Part shown: positions 50,435 through 61,971 of the stretch, piece after piece | Numbering within the stretch: the stretch's first letter is position 1 | Layout of the letters: each line of letters starts with the position of its first letter | NCBI RefSeq assembly: GCF_024713945.1 | Contig: NC_134678.1 | Location: 4,278,001-4,342,000 of the forward strand | Reading direction: 5' to 3' | Origin: Dermatophagoides farinae | Taxonomy: Eukaryota > Arthropoda > Arachnida > Sarcoptiformes > Pyroglyphidae | Length of the DNA: 64,000 nucleotides | Notes under the pieces: generated by a model | The model's input: only the letters and a program-made list of their open reading frames with translations | The model's database searches: none | What the model was told of the DNA's origin: nothing | Translations under genes and position numbers: made by a program

Positions 50435-52298
50435 TCAGACATTTTTAAATTCAGATCGATTACGAGTTCGCAAATCATCATAACTGATGCTACCTCTATT
50501 ATCGCCAATATCTGTTGGAAAATCTAATGATGGTTGACCCGAACCAAATGGATCATGTATATATGAATCTTTATTTTGATTGAACGATGACGAATGATGA
50601 TCATCGAATTCTCGAATACCAGTGTGACTTCCACTATCATCAACATATGGTTTACCAAATGATGGTGATGCTGATGATGGATGGGAAGAATCAAATCCTT
50701 GTGGCACGTTTTCATAATATCCTAATCAATTAAACAAAAAAAAAATAAAAAAATTTTTTAATGCAAACCATTATAAATACCTTCAAAAAACAAGCCTTTC
50801 CGTTTTCGAATTGATTGTACGAAGGGTGAATTTGAATTTGATTTGATCAATTTATCTTCACAGACCGATCGATAGCTCAGTTTACCAGCAAAAAAACCGA
50901 AAAAAGCTGCTCCAAGATAATGATAAAATCGAGGCTGTATTTGTCTTGTACGTGCAGTGTAGATAAGAGCTGTACAGAGAGCAGCCGTGATCGGAAAAGC
51001 TTGATATAGATTCAAGGATTCAAAAAAAAAAATAAGAAAAAAAATTAAAGGCGTAATTGAAAAAAAATTCCAACAAATATTATCGTTTGATATAAAACAG
51101 AGATCAACATTTCGTATCCATAAATCCAGTCAATACATTGGATAAACAATTTTGATGTTGTTGTCTCAATTCATTAATGTTATAATCAGTGTTTACAAAA
51201 CTTTAACAAAACACATAAAATAAAAAATGAACCGAAGAAAAGTACCTTTCAAATGTGATTAGTGTCAACAGAATTAGAATCTGATGATACCATCTGACTT
51301 CATCATCAATGATTATTATGAACAATGAATAGAAAGAAGAAAAAAAATTATCTATCAACCTTATCTATCAAATGTCTTAGCATCATCTTTTAAATATGAC
51401 ATGAAAATGGCTATATAATAAATTTCAAACTAAATGTGATATGAAGGTTCACCTCATGTAACAAAAAAAACAAGGTATAAGACGAATGATAAAATAATGT
51501 TTTTATGCTCCAACCATTTTTTTTTTTTTGGAAAATTTTTTCTCCTCTCAACTTGACATTCCATATACGATTCCGTGTATAATTAACATTGTGTCATATC
51601 GAATCATGAACTGAATGTGATGTGCGTGTGTTTGCCACCATCACATCGTCACCATATAGCAAATAAAAAAAACGGACAAAATGACCATTGCAAACTATAA
51701 ACATCATCGCTTACGAGATGTTAGATTAGAAAAAAAAGAGAAAAGAATGCCATTTTCTATAACATCAACGATTTACCATTCACAAATCAAGCGTGTTTGT
51801 AGGTTTGTTTAGTCATAAATTTTCCCTTTGAATATATGAATGAATGAATGAATCGAATTCTAATCGTGTGTATACACAAGTTCATTCTTAAAAACGAAAA
51901 AATCAGATCGAGTGATTTACTTCTTGGCCGCCTAGATTACCGAAATGTGACCATCAAATTTTTTTCACTAAAATCAAAAATAAACGAAAAAGCAACTTAC
52001 ATCGATAAATAAGACTTTCACGGCCACATTCGCGAAGAATTCGTATATCTTCAGGCGATATGGCAGGTATTCCTTGTCTTTCGAGAAAATCATTATAATT
52101 TTTCGCAACTATTTGATTATTTTTAGGACTAAATGGTCTTTGTTGAATGAATTGTTGTTGATGTTGTTGATCAGATACATTCGGTTGCGTTCCAGGATTT
52201 CGATACATCGAAGGTGTTCCATATGGATCATGAATTAGATCAGGATGATCATCACGAGTTTGATAAGAATGGTCACGATTTCCATGCGGATAACTCAT
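50435..52298 (-). CDS. OCIAD1: OCIA domain-containing protein (OCIAD1/asrij-like)
   Basis: Three exons: 52298-52001, 50999-50781, 50721-50435; 804 bases, 267 residues, phases consistent. A Gln/His-rich N-terminus (MSYPHGNRDHSYQTRDDHPD) leads to the OCIA domain at about 80-165: AISPEDIRILRECGRESLIYR, SFPITAALCTALIYTA and GAAFFGFFAGKLSYRSVCEDK. Two hydrophobic helices match the family membrane segments. The C-terminal 95 residues are Ser/Asp-rich with DPFGSGQPS-type repeats. OCIAD1 (asrij in Drosophila) is found on endosomes and the mitochondrial inner membrane, where it affects complex III assembly, prohibitin and JAK/STAT signalling. The 1 kb first intron is long for this locus and holds no coding signal. 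Divergent from MICU1 across 349 bases. Confidence 0.88.
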
Positions 52299-52647
52299 GT
52301 TGCTTGGCAGATTATTTGAATCGAAATGAACTCATTACTTGCATTCTTATATTTTGCAAAAATTTTCAAACAGCTGTTGTCCTAATTATTAGTAGTTCCA
52401 TCTGTTGATAGCGAATATAAAGAATTAAAAAAAGAAGAAAGTTCCAGAGAAAATCGTCCAATGGAATATTTTTCATGAATTCTACGATTGTTATTGATTT
52501 TTCAATATTGTTACACATGTGGGTTTTTTAGTAGACGATATCATTTTTCAAAAAAGAATAAAGGAAAAATGATATTGTCAAAATTATTAACGACACCATT
52601 ACAATGTCATAGATTATCTTATTCATTCTCGTCACGACAAATTTTGG
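52299..52647. promoter_or_regulatory. Divergent promoter region between OCIAD1 and MICU1
   Basis: The two start codons are 349 bases apart on opposite strands, so the promoters must share this segment. An upstream ATG at 52568 begins a 28-codon frame, MILSKLLTTPLQCHRLSYSF..., closed by TGA just after the MICU1 ATG region. It looks like a mitochondrial presequence in a different frame from MICU1, and may be an upstream open frame. Confidence 0.4.
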
Positions 52648-55005
52648 ATGGTTGAACATTTTCACAAGTATCGTCATCAATGTTTATCATGGCAATTCGG
52701 TTGTCAAAGGCAAAAATTTATCAAATATCCTTTGAAAAGTGGCTCGAATTTATTCGTTATCAAACGAGATTTTAAACCACCCAATTCCTTTGTTAAACAT
52801 AAAGAAGGATATCTTGGACAAGCATTGGACAAATTTTTGATTACCTTCGCTATTGGTTTTTTTCTCACGTTTTTCATCGATTTTCGATTTATATGGTATG
52901 AAGTGGTGCCTAGTCCTATTCGAACTCTATTCGAAACAATATGGTCACTAATGAGAAAATGGGCAAAAAATAATTTGCCGAAAAGAGCGGAAGGATTGGC
53001 CAAAGCTGATTGTAAATCCACATATGAATCGAGAACATCCGAAAGTGATGATCATGTTGGAGCCGATCACAGTATACTAGATTCGAATATCATTCATAAT
53101 CTAATGGCCGTATTTAATTTCAATGCCGATGAAAGTCGTGCTGATGGTTTTCGTAATAAACGTATTATTGAATATGAAAATCGTATTCGTCATTATTCAA
53201 ACCCGGATAAAATATTTAGATATTTCGCTACCGTAAAAATTGTTTACAATTCAAAAGAATCGGAAATTTTCATGACACCAGATGATTTTCTTCGTGCATT
53301 GACGCCCGGTATTCGACAACCTGAAGGTTTGGGCCTTGATCAATACAAAGTGATCGACATGACCAAAGTAAAGTATTCTTAAATAGCATTTAAAACTATA
53401 GTTAACGAATTCATCCATTTGAATTTATTTAAAAAAAACTAATCATTGTTGTTATTGTTGTCTTTTCCATTTTTCTGTCTTCATGTTGCTTGCGTTCCTT
53501 CTAAAAATATATATCAATAAACATATTCAAAACACATCAATTTTACTTTTGAAATCGTCCATATCAAATAGTCCAACGGCGATGATTTTCAATCGCTTTT
53601 CAATCATCAGTTATTATTATCCTCCTGTATCTCAGTGAGAATCTATTAATTTAAATTTATCTTTACTTTTACAATGTTATTTTATTTTTTGATTGGATCA
53701 CGCAAATTTTTGACTAATTGATCGAAATTTAAAAATTCTTCTATCTTGTAAAATCAAAAAGGGAAAACAAGACTATAAAAATATCAGATTGAAACCGGAA
53801 AGCATATTCTATAGGCTAAGCAAATTTGGATTGATCAATTTTCCGGATTTTCTATTCCTTTTAACTGTTATATCAGGTATGATGATTGTTATGATTATTT
53901 TTTTTTTGTTGAAAAATTTATTGATTAAGCTTTTTTCTCTTGTGAATGAATTAGTTTCTCCACGTAATTTTGAGATTGCATTTCGTATGTTCGACCTAAA
54001 TGGCGATGGTGAAGTTGAATATGAAGAATTTGCCAAAGTTCAAAATGCAATACTTGCACAGACAAGTGTGGGTAAAAAAATGGGCAAATGTATACGTTAT
54101 AAAGGTAATATATTATCTTTGGATGGAAATAAAAATAAATAAATCCAATAATAAAACTTTTTTTTGTCAATTTCGTTAACAATAAATTGAAATTGAAATC
54201 GAACAAACAATTAGGAATCAGTTCAGCTATATCGAAATATTTTTTCGGCAACAATCTCGAACAACGATTGACAATCAATCGTTTCCTACATTTTCAGGAG
54301 ACAGTACAGAAAGAGTTGCTTACACTTGAGGTAAGTGTATATAACAAAATTTGGTTCATATATTTTCCAATCAATTGTATTAAAAAATTTTTTTTTCTTC
54401 ATTTATTAAAGTTTGAACGAAAAAATCCTGATCCTAAAACCGGTAATATAGCAGAAGTAGATTTTGCTGATCTATTGGTAGCATATGCATTGTTTGCCGA
54501 AAAGAAACGATTACGAATGAATAAACGTGTGATAAACAAGTTTGTTTCTGGCCATAATAACAGCATGACCGCTGGTATATCATTGGATGATTATTTGAAT
54601 TTTTTCCGTTTCCTACAACACATTAACGATGTGGATATTGCATTGGCCATCTATCATATTGCCGGTGCATCCATTGATCAAGCAACATTAAAACATGTAG
54701 CGAAAACAGTTGCCCATGTCAATCTTTCTGATCATTTGATCGATGTTGTCTTTACCATTTTCGATGATGACGGTTAGCTTTTGATAGTTTTATTGTTATA
54801 TTTGATCATTAATCTTTGTAACCTTTTTGTATTGTTTTTTTTTCATTTTTTAAATTGAATTCGAACAGAGGATGGCCAGCTTAGCCACAAGGAATTCATT
54901 GCAATCATGAAAGAACGATTACGTCGCGGTCTTTCGAAACCGAAGGATACAGGATTCATACAGATAATGCATACAGTTTGGAAATCATTGACTTCTTTTG
55001 AATGA
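52648..55005 (+). CDS. MICU1: MICU1 mitochondrial calcium uptake regulator
   Basis: Six exons: 52648-53372, 53788-53876, 53955-54104, 54215-54330, 54412-54772, 54869-55005; 1,578 bases, 525 residues, phases consistent. A basic N-terminus is followed by one hydrophobic segment (about 60-82, [20 protein letters not shown]). The MICU core starts at [20 protein letters not shown] and [14 protein letters not shown]-hand 1 is canonical ([13 protein letters not shown], about 285-297) and EF-hand 2 is [13 protein letters not shown] (about 480-492), both with intact ligands. [20 protein letters not shown] and [14 protein letters not shown] are near-identical to human MICU1. The protein gates the mitochondrial calcium uniporter from the intermembrane space. 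The first donor (AA|GTATTC) is weak but is the only one in the right phase. The C-terminus ends soon after WKSLTSFE, shorter than human. Confidence 0.93.
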
Positions 55006-56275
55006 GTATTGAGGAAAACAGCCATTGTTTGAATTTGATTGTTCATTTGTAATATAACTTTAGTTTCAATTGTAGAAACAAAAATCTAATATCTAATCGG
55101 AAAATTGAACCTGAACCTTAAGGTAACTAGGATATAGAAATTTTCTACTCATTAAAATACAATAAAATGACAAAATTTTTTAGTTTTCATTACTAATGCT
55201 GACCAACCGATATTCACACCAATACCAATTATGAAGAACATAATACCCGAAAATAATTTTTTGCTGTTTTCGTTATTTTTTAAAAGACCAATTATAGAAA
55301 AATAGGTGAAAAATTTCCGCCTGATAAAGCATTGAACATACTGACGAATGGAGAAAAAAATCCCATCTTTTTTCGTTCGAATTTTACCCGACTAATGATT
55401 ATACTTTTCATTCTACAATGACTAATTTCATTAGTGATCCAGACACTACCATCATATATAGGCTATAGCCTTGATGACGACCAATAACCGACTGACGTAC
55501 CTGGTGATTTTTTGAATCTTTGTGTTGTTGGTAGCCATCTTTAGCACCAATAAGTTAATTAGTCTACAAAAAGTTTAACAATACAATGGCTATTTACCCA
55601 GTTTTTTTTCATTGTTGGTCGTTGAAACAATAAATGAACCAACCAACCAACTAACCAACCAACCATCCCATTACATACAAGGTGAACGAGTTAAAGAGAG
55701 AGAGAGAAAGAGAGATTATAATCGACCAACAACTGAGCAATACGTTGACACATGATTCATTTTATTTCGAAACAAAAGATCAAGATCTTGATGATGATAA
55801 TCATTGTAAAATTGAACCAGTTGTCTTCTCTTTCGATTTGAATGTCTCATAGAAAATAACATTATATTATTGGGTTACTAATATTAGAACTTTGGTTTTG
55901 GAAAAATTACAAAAGAAAATGATGAAGAGAACAAAGCATAAAGGTTTATCTTTATTATTTATATATTGTATACATTATCTTCACCGTTTTCTCACCGATC
56001 GTGAATCTACCTGAATGATCAGTTGTGATCTTTTCGTATTTGTGCTGCCATTCGAGATTTTGATTTAGTTCAATCGAGTTCAATTTTTCAAAATCTAAAT
56101 TCATTCTTGAAATGTAAGACAATCCATATTAAATTCAATATATATAGTAAACGAATTACGATAATGATGATTGGTAACATTGTTATTGTTACCATTGAAA
56201 ATGATCATGCCACAATTGACAAAAAAATCATTTATGATCAAAAACATCTTTTATAATGAATCGAAAATTCTCATT
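55006..56275. other. Intergenic region between MICU1 and the Spätzle-like gene
   Basis: Holds the MICU1 3' UTR and the promoter/5' UTR of the Spätzle-like gene. It includes an ACCA-rich tract near 55640-55665 and a GA tract near 55695. I see no gene. Confidence 0.5.
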
Positions 56276-59200
56276 ATGATAAATTGGGCCAAAATTACGA
56301 CATTTACGATTTTATTTATTTTTTTAATTGTTTTATTTGTTGAGAATTTTCTTACCGCCATTGTGGTTGAAGCACAACAACAACAACAACATGAACATTC
56401 GATCATATCATCATCAGCAATCATTAATGGTAGTTCAGAATTTTCACCAACAAACGAAACATCGGTACCAACTGTTTCGAATGCAAAAAACTCATCAACA
56501 ATATTATCGCCATCAAGACGAGTCAATAATTTTTCTACAAAAATCGGCACTCTATTGAAAATTCTACAGATTGTCAATCATGTTGCATCTATTACATCGA
56601 CGGCTAGAGGATCGTTGATTCAAAATCATCCGAATGAGAATCTAAATGATTCACAAAGTGAAACACGTACAATGTCAACATGGTTTGGTTTTGCTAAAAA
56701 AACACCTTCAACGAGTCGACGATCAAATCAACATCAGCATAATCGTAATCAACATTTGTTCAATGATCCGGCTATCAACATGCCAAATGGCGCGACAGAT
56801 GAAATGTACAAACCAACATTCATACCAATATCACAGCCATCATTACCACCACCTAATCATCCAATATTTCCACCATTCGATCCAGCAAATCCATTGCTAT
56901 TATTACCACCATTATCAGATACAAGCGCCATTGATTATTGGTTGAAATTATTGGAAGATCCTAAATTCGAAGAACAAATTATGCCCATCATATGGAATGG
57001 CCGTAATGATCATCATCATCATCACAATCGAAAACCATTTGATTATGATAATAAATTTGTTTCAAATTCTCATCCTAACAATGGTCCATGGATTGGTAAA
57101 AAAATTCGAAAAAAAGTAAAAATAAATTCGCGCAAAAGTGAACAATTAAGATCGAATCTATCTAACAAGAAAATGTATAATCGAGGAGAAAACGAAGAAG
57201 AAGATGATGATTTGGAACATTATGAATATGGTCCAAATGGTGATGCTGATAAATGGTCACTTCAGAATGATATTGAAAACGGTTCCGATTTCGACAACAT
57301 GATGATGTTGACTCCCAATTTTCGGCCACATGATGGCCAAAGAATTAAAAAGCCCAGACCTCATGCAAACGATGGTTTTCATCAAGTTCAACAGCAGCAA
57401 CAACAATATGATACAACACCACGTTGTGATAAATTCACCGAAGATATTTGTATCGATGATTTTGAATATCCAGAACATGCAATATTGGACGAGATTTATA
57501 AACGAAAAGATATTTTTCAACTTATGTATGCTGAAGTGAATGGGGATGTACCTTTGGTAGATGGTATTCCAAAAGATATGGATGAAAATTTTTCACAAGA
57601 TTATTACTATAGTAATAATGATCCTGAAGATCCGGATGATGATTATCATGATGATTTCAATGGACCATCGACGGATGGCCATCATCATTCAACTACGAAT
57701 AAATCAACATCATTTGATTTTGGTGAATCAAATAGTAATAATCATCATAATAATAATAACAAAAATTCCATTGAACAAGGGTTTGTTTGTCGTTCTGAAG
57801 TACTTTATGCTAAACCAAAATTAGCTAAAAATTTAAAACGAAAATGGCGTGTCATTGTTAATGCCGGTGATTTTACACAAACAATACGGCTAGAAAAATG
57901 TAATAAAGCTAATAGTGAATGTCGATATATAGCGGATCATAAGTATGCATCAAGATGTGCACAGATTCATTCCATTCATAGATTATTGGTTTTTGAAAAG
58001 GGAAAAGGTTTGCTTCTGAGAACATTTATAATTATCATTATAATCTAATCTATTTTTTCATATCATTTAGGTTTTTTCATCGATTCATTCCGATTACCAA
58101 CAGCATGTACATGCCATGTTTATTCGGTTAAACAAACTAATCCAAATCCAAGTGAAAGTACAATGAATAATAATTTAAGGACGAAAATTAACACCAGTAA
58201 TTCAATGGAACCGAATAAATCATTATGGTCAATGCTATCGAACATTGATAATAATCCTCAACAATCATACAATGATGACAATAATGAAAATAACAATCAT
58301 TATGAAAATAATGGTGCACAATCATCAAAATTATATTTTCATAGCCATGCTAATCAAAATCAGATGACAAAACAAATGCAACAACAATTACAAAAAGCCC
58401 TGAATATATTGAATAATAATGAACTTTTCAAATTATTACCACAATTAACATCAATCGATTCACAATCAAAGAATAATAACTGGATTCACAACAATAATAA
58501 TGGTAATGTTATATTACAAAAATTACTTGAAAATTTGGCTACAACATCATCCACCACTGGAACGGTACCGTCGAATTTTTTGCTCACCACGACAAGCACT
58601 ATGCCCAGTAATAATAACGATAACCATATGAGTGATAATAAAAATCATATAAATCGTTTTACAATCATACCGGAATATCAATTTAATCTTTCCGATATGA
58701 CAGAAGGAAATAAGGTAACGAATGATTTGTTAACAAATTCTGAGAATAATTTTGGTATGACAAATCCAAACAAACGTACAAACCATCTATCAACATCGTT
58801 CGGATCCATATCTGGACAATCAGCACTAGCCCAAGCACCAGTAGTACAAGTGATACATATGCCCGTATCAACTAATGGCATGACATCATTAGATCAACTT
58901 GATATACCGGCAACTGTTAATCGGTTAACACAATGGCCATATCCATTCGATCGAAATGATGATCAACATACAAGCACTCCATTATCATCTACACAATCCC
59001 AATCATCATTGTCAAAGTATTTGGCATCAGCTAGCAATAGCCATTTGTTACGACAACAGCAAAAACCCAAATTCAATAATGACACACTGGCATCCAATAT
59101 GACAACAACGGCGCTTATCCAAATAAATAATCAGACAATTTCCGGCTCTACTTCAATCATAAATGACAAGAATATTACCAAGGCCATTTCCAATGATGAT

Positions 59201-59326
59201 TCCCATTATAGTAGTCATAATGTTGAAAATGACGAAGACGATCATGATGATAATAACAGTAGCAATGATGACAACACGAAAATTAACTTTTCCTATCATC
59301 CGATTCTCGATTATATTGTCAATTAG
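56276..59326 (+). CDS. Spätzle / Drosophila neurotrophin-type cystine-knot ligand with long C-terminal tail
   Basis: Exons 56276-58007 and 58071-59326; 2,988 bases, 995 residues. The start ATG 56276 is chosen because MINWAKITTFTILFIFLIVL forms a signal peptide; in-frame ATGs upstream (56201) would bury it. The prodomain has the conserved PRCDKFTEDICIDDFEYPEHAI-like segment (CDKFTEDICIDDFEYPE). The Spätzle knot spans about 500-595: VCRSEVLYAKPKLAKN, WRVIVNAGDFTQTIRLEKC, SECRYIADHKYASRCAQIHS, and after the intron FFIDSFRLPTACTCHVYS. The family activates Toll-type receptors in immunity, patterning and neural survival. About 400 residues of Ser/Asn-rich tail follow the knot; Drosophila DNT1 also carries a C-terminal extension, so this may be a DNT1/spz2-type member. 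The intron donor (G|GTTTGC) is weak, but reading through it would lose the last two cysteines. Confidence 0.85.
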
Positions 59327-60533
59327 ATTTTTTTGATGGACAGCGAAAAGAAAAAAAAATTCAAATCATGTTGATCTCAACAAAAATGGATTTGATATTA
59401 CGTTCTCTATCATCATTATCATCATCATCAGTGTTTGGTTTTTAGTGTATATATAATATTTGATTTGATTTGTTTTTTCATTTTTTCTTAACACTATATA
59501 TAATGCGATGCAAATGAAATTTTTAATTTTTCTCTTTATAACGTTTATCTTAACTTGATTTCGTTTCGTTTCGTTTGTTTTCTTTTTCATTCAATTATTA
59601 TAGCATCTTTTCATGATTTGTTGTAATATCACTAATATGTGGTTAAATTAAAAATAAGGAGGATAAACTTTTAACTACCATCACGGAAGTAATCGATATT
59701 TTTAGGAAATATTTTGACATATATCACGTGTTAGATTCGAGAAAAGACCCGGATCAACAAAAAAAAAATAATAAAAATAATGGACATTAAAATGATTTTA
59801 AATTATTTACATGTATATATTGATTTGTTCAAATTAGACAAATAATTCATTGAAAATATTGTTCCTTGTATTTTGTTTAGTTTTTTTTCAGTTTTTTGCT
59901 GAATCGAATTATGACAAACAAAAAAAAAGTGGATAAAAATGGCCAAGTCTACCTGTGTGTGTGTATGCGATGACTGCAATCATCATATGCAATTTTTTTT
60001 TTAATGAAACACAAAATCTGAGACATTTTTTTTGTCTCTTTTGACTCATCATTGCATGCTCTATTTCTCACTAATTTTCATCTTTTTTTTTCGTTGAAAT
60101 TTTAATCTCACTTTACAACGAGGCCGTAGAAGATCACCGAATAAGATAAAAATTTTCACAGTTCGGGTCTTTTCAATTTATATACAAGAAGAAGAAGAAG
60201 ACATGAAGATGATTTCTATGAACAGACAAATTTTTTTCGCTGAATATAAAATGTGCGATTAAATTATCATCATCATCACCACCATCATCTTGTGAATCAT
60301 ATGGGAATAAACCTCTCTTTTTTTACATTTCTCGATTGATTCAATTAGATTTGTAACATATAGCAGACACTTTTTTTTTGTTTAAATGGTCAATCACCAT
60401 TACATTTTATTTAGTTTTCTCAGTATTCTCGAAACAGACATACAAACATTACATTTCATCAATTGTCTAATAGTTGTTTGAACTGATTGAACAAACTAGT
60501 GCTTAACCTGTGTGTGTGTGTAAATCATGTAAA
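59327..60533. other. Intergenic region after the Spätzle-like gene
   Basis: Probably the 3' UTR of the Spätzle-like gene and the promoter of the next gene. It contains GAAGAA and CATCAC short repeats (near 60188 and 60268) and GTTTC repeats near 59560. No gene seen. Confidence 0.5.
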
Positions 60534-61139
60534 ATGTGGAAAATCAACAACAAAAACATTACCATCATTTTGATCTGTGTATCTTTGTGGTTGGCTGAAT
60601 TAACCGAAAGTATTGATCATGATCAGATAGTTGGACAGCAAAAAAATCAATATCGACAAATATCCAATAAAGCAAAAAACCGTTATCGTAAATTATCTAA
60701 ATATCCTGATCGTAAAAAACATTATCCACATCAATATATGATACATATCCGTTGGGGTAAACCTGGACAAAATACCGATTTGATTAGGAAAGGTGATGAA
60801 AATTCTCGATATCGGAAATATGCACATGAAGAAGAAGAACATTGGCATGATAAAAAATGGATTAATATTGGCCAATTACCATTGTCAATGGTCAATGATA
60901 TTGACAGTGGTAACAATAAAAAATACATGGATGATGATGATGATGATGATCGATCAATTTATCATGTAGCCGAACGAAAATTTAACGCATTACCAGTATT
61001 TGCAAGACCATTAAACGATGCAGATAGTTTACGAGAAATTGAAAAACATTTCGCCATACCATCATCAAGTTTTCCAGTAAATAAGAATTTTGCCAAATGG
61101 ACAATAGCTCCGATTAAATTCAAAAAGACAAAACAATAA
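60534..61139 (+). CDS. Unrecognised secreted basic protein
   Basis: ATG 60534 gives 201 residues. The N-terminus is a good signal peptide (MWKINNKNITIILICVSLWL, cleavage likely after ELTES). The mature part is basic and tyrosine/lysine-rich (YRKLSKYPDRKKHYPHQYMI), followed by HIRWGKPGQN, a run of seven aspartates near 140, and a C-terminus with RKFNALPVFARPL and NFAKWTIAPIKFKK. There are no cysteines in the mature protein. Dibasic sites plus RWGK could suggest a neuropeptide precursor yielding an amidated RW end, but the lysine is followed by proline and there is no repeated peptide, so this is weak. I assign no family. Confidence 0.5.
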   Translation: MWKINNKNITIILICVSLWLAELTESIDHDQIVGQQKNQYRQISNKAKNRYRKLSKYPDRKKHYPHQYMIHIRWGKPGQNTDLIRKGDENSRYRKYAHEEEEHWHDKKWINIGQLPLSMVNDIDSGNNKKYMDDDDDDDRSIYHVAERKFNALPVFARPLNDADSLREIEKHFAIPSSSFPVNKNFAKWTIAPIKFKKTKQ

Positions 61140-61873
61140 AAAAAATAAATAGTACTTGAACATTGACGATGATAGATGGCATGACAGGTATCGACTTTTT
61201 TTTGTCATTTCTTTTTTGAATTTTTTGTTGTTTTCGCTTTCGAAGATTATAGCTAATAATATATAGTTGAATTACAATGAAAACAAAAAATCTTTATTAA
61301 AATGTATTATTATTATTTGATTCAAATATGAATAAAATTAATCGAATTGAAAAAAAACAAATCTCATACAATGAATTCATTTATAGTCGTGATGACGATC
61401 AATTATCGTAAAAATTTATTTTCTTTATTATGAACTATATAACATCCACAAACAAGTCTATCATTAAATAATGGGCCATGAATGATAGGAAAAACAAAAA
61501 GACCAGCCAACCGACCGTTCAAATAAAAAAAAATTGGATGGTCACATTCTCCGATGGTCAATTGTTCAGTTCAGTTAAATTAAGTTCGTTGTTGATAATG
61601 AAGTTTATGACTATGAAAGATTGTGAACATTGTTCAATTTTGTCAAAATCATTTTGCCTGTTTTGTATCGTAATCAAATCGGACTTGCCCGAATGTTGGA
61701 CCTACCACTGACCGATCAACCGACTATTCTCAGTACAAGCCAACTCTGTATAAAATTACAGAAAAATGAGAATTGATTTGATTTTCTATTCGATTTGATA
61801 ATCATCATTATCATGTGAATGTGTGTTTGGATTCTTTTTGTGGCAGAAAGGAAAAAAGCAAAGAGAGGAGAGA

Positions 61874-61971
<98 letters not shown>

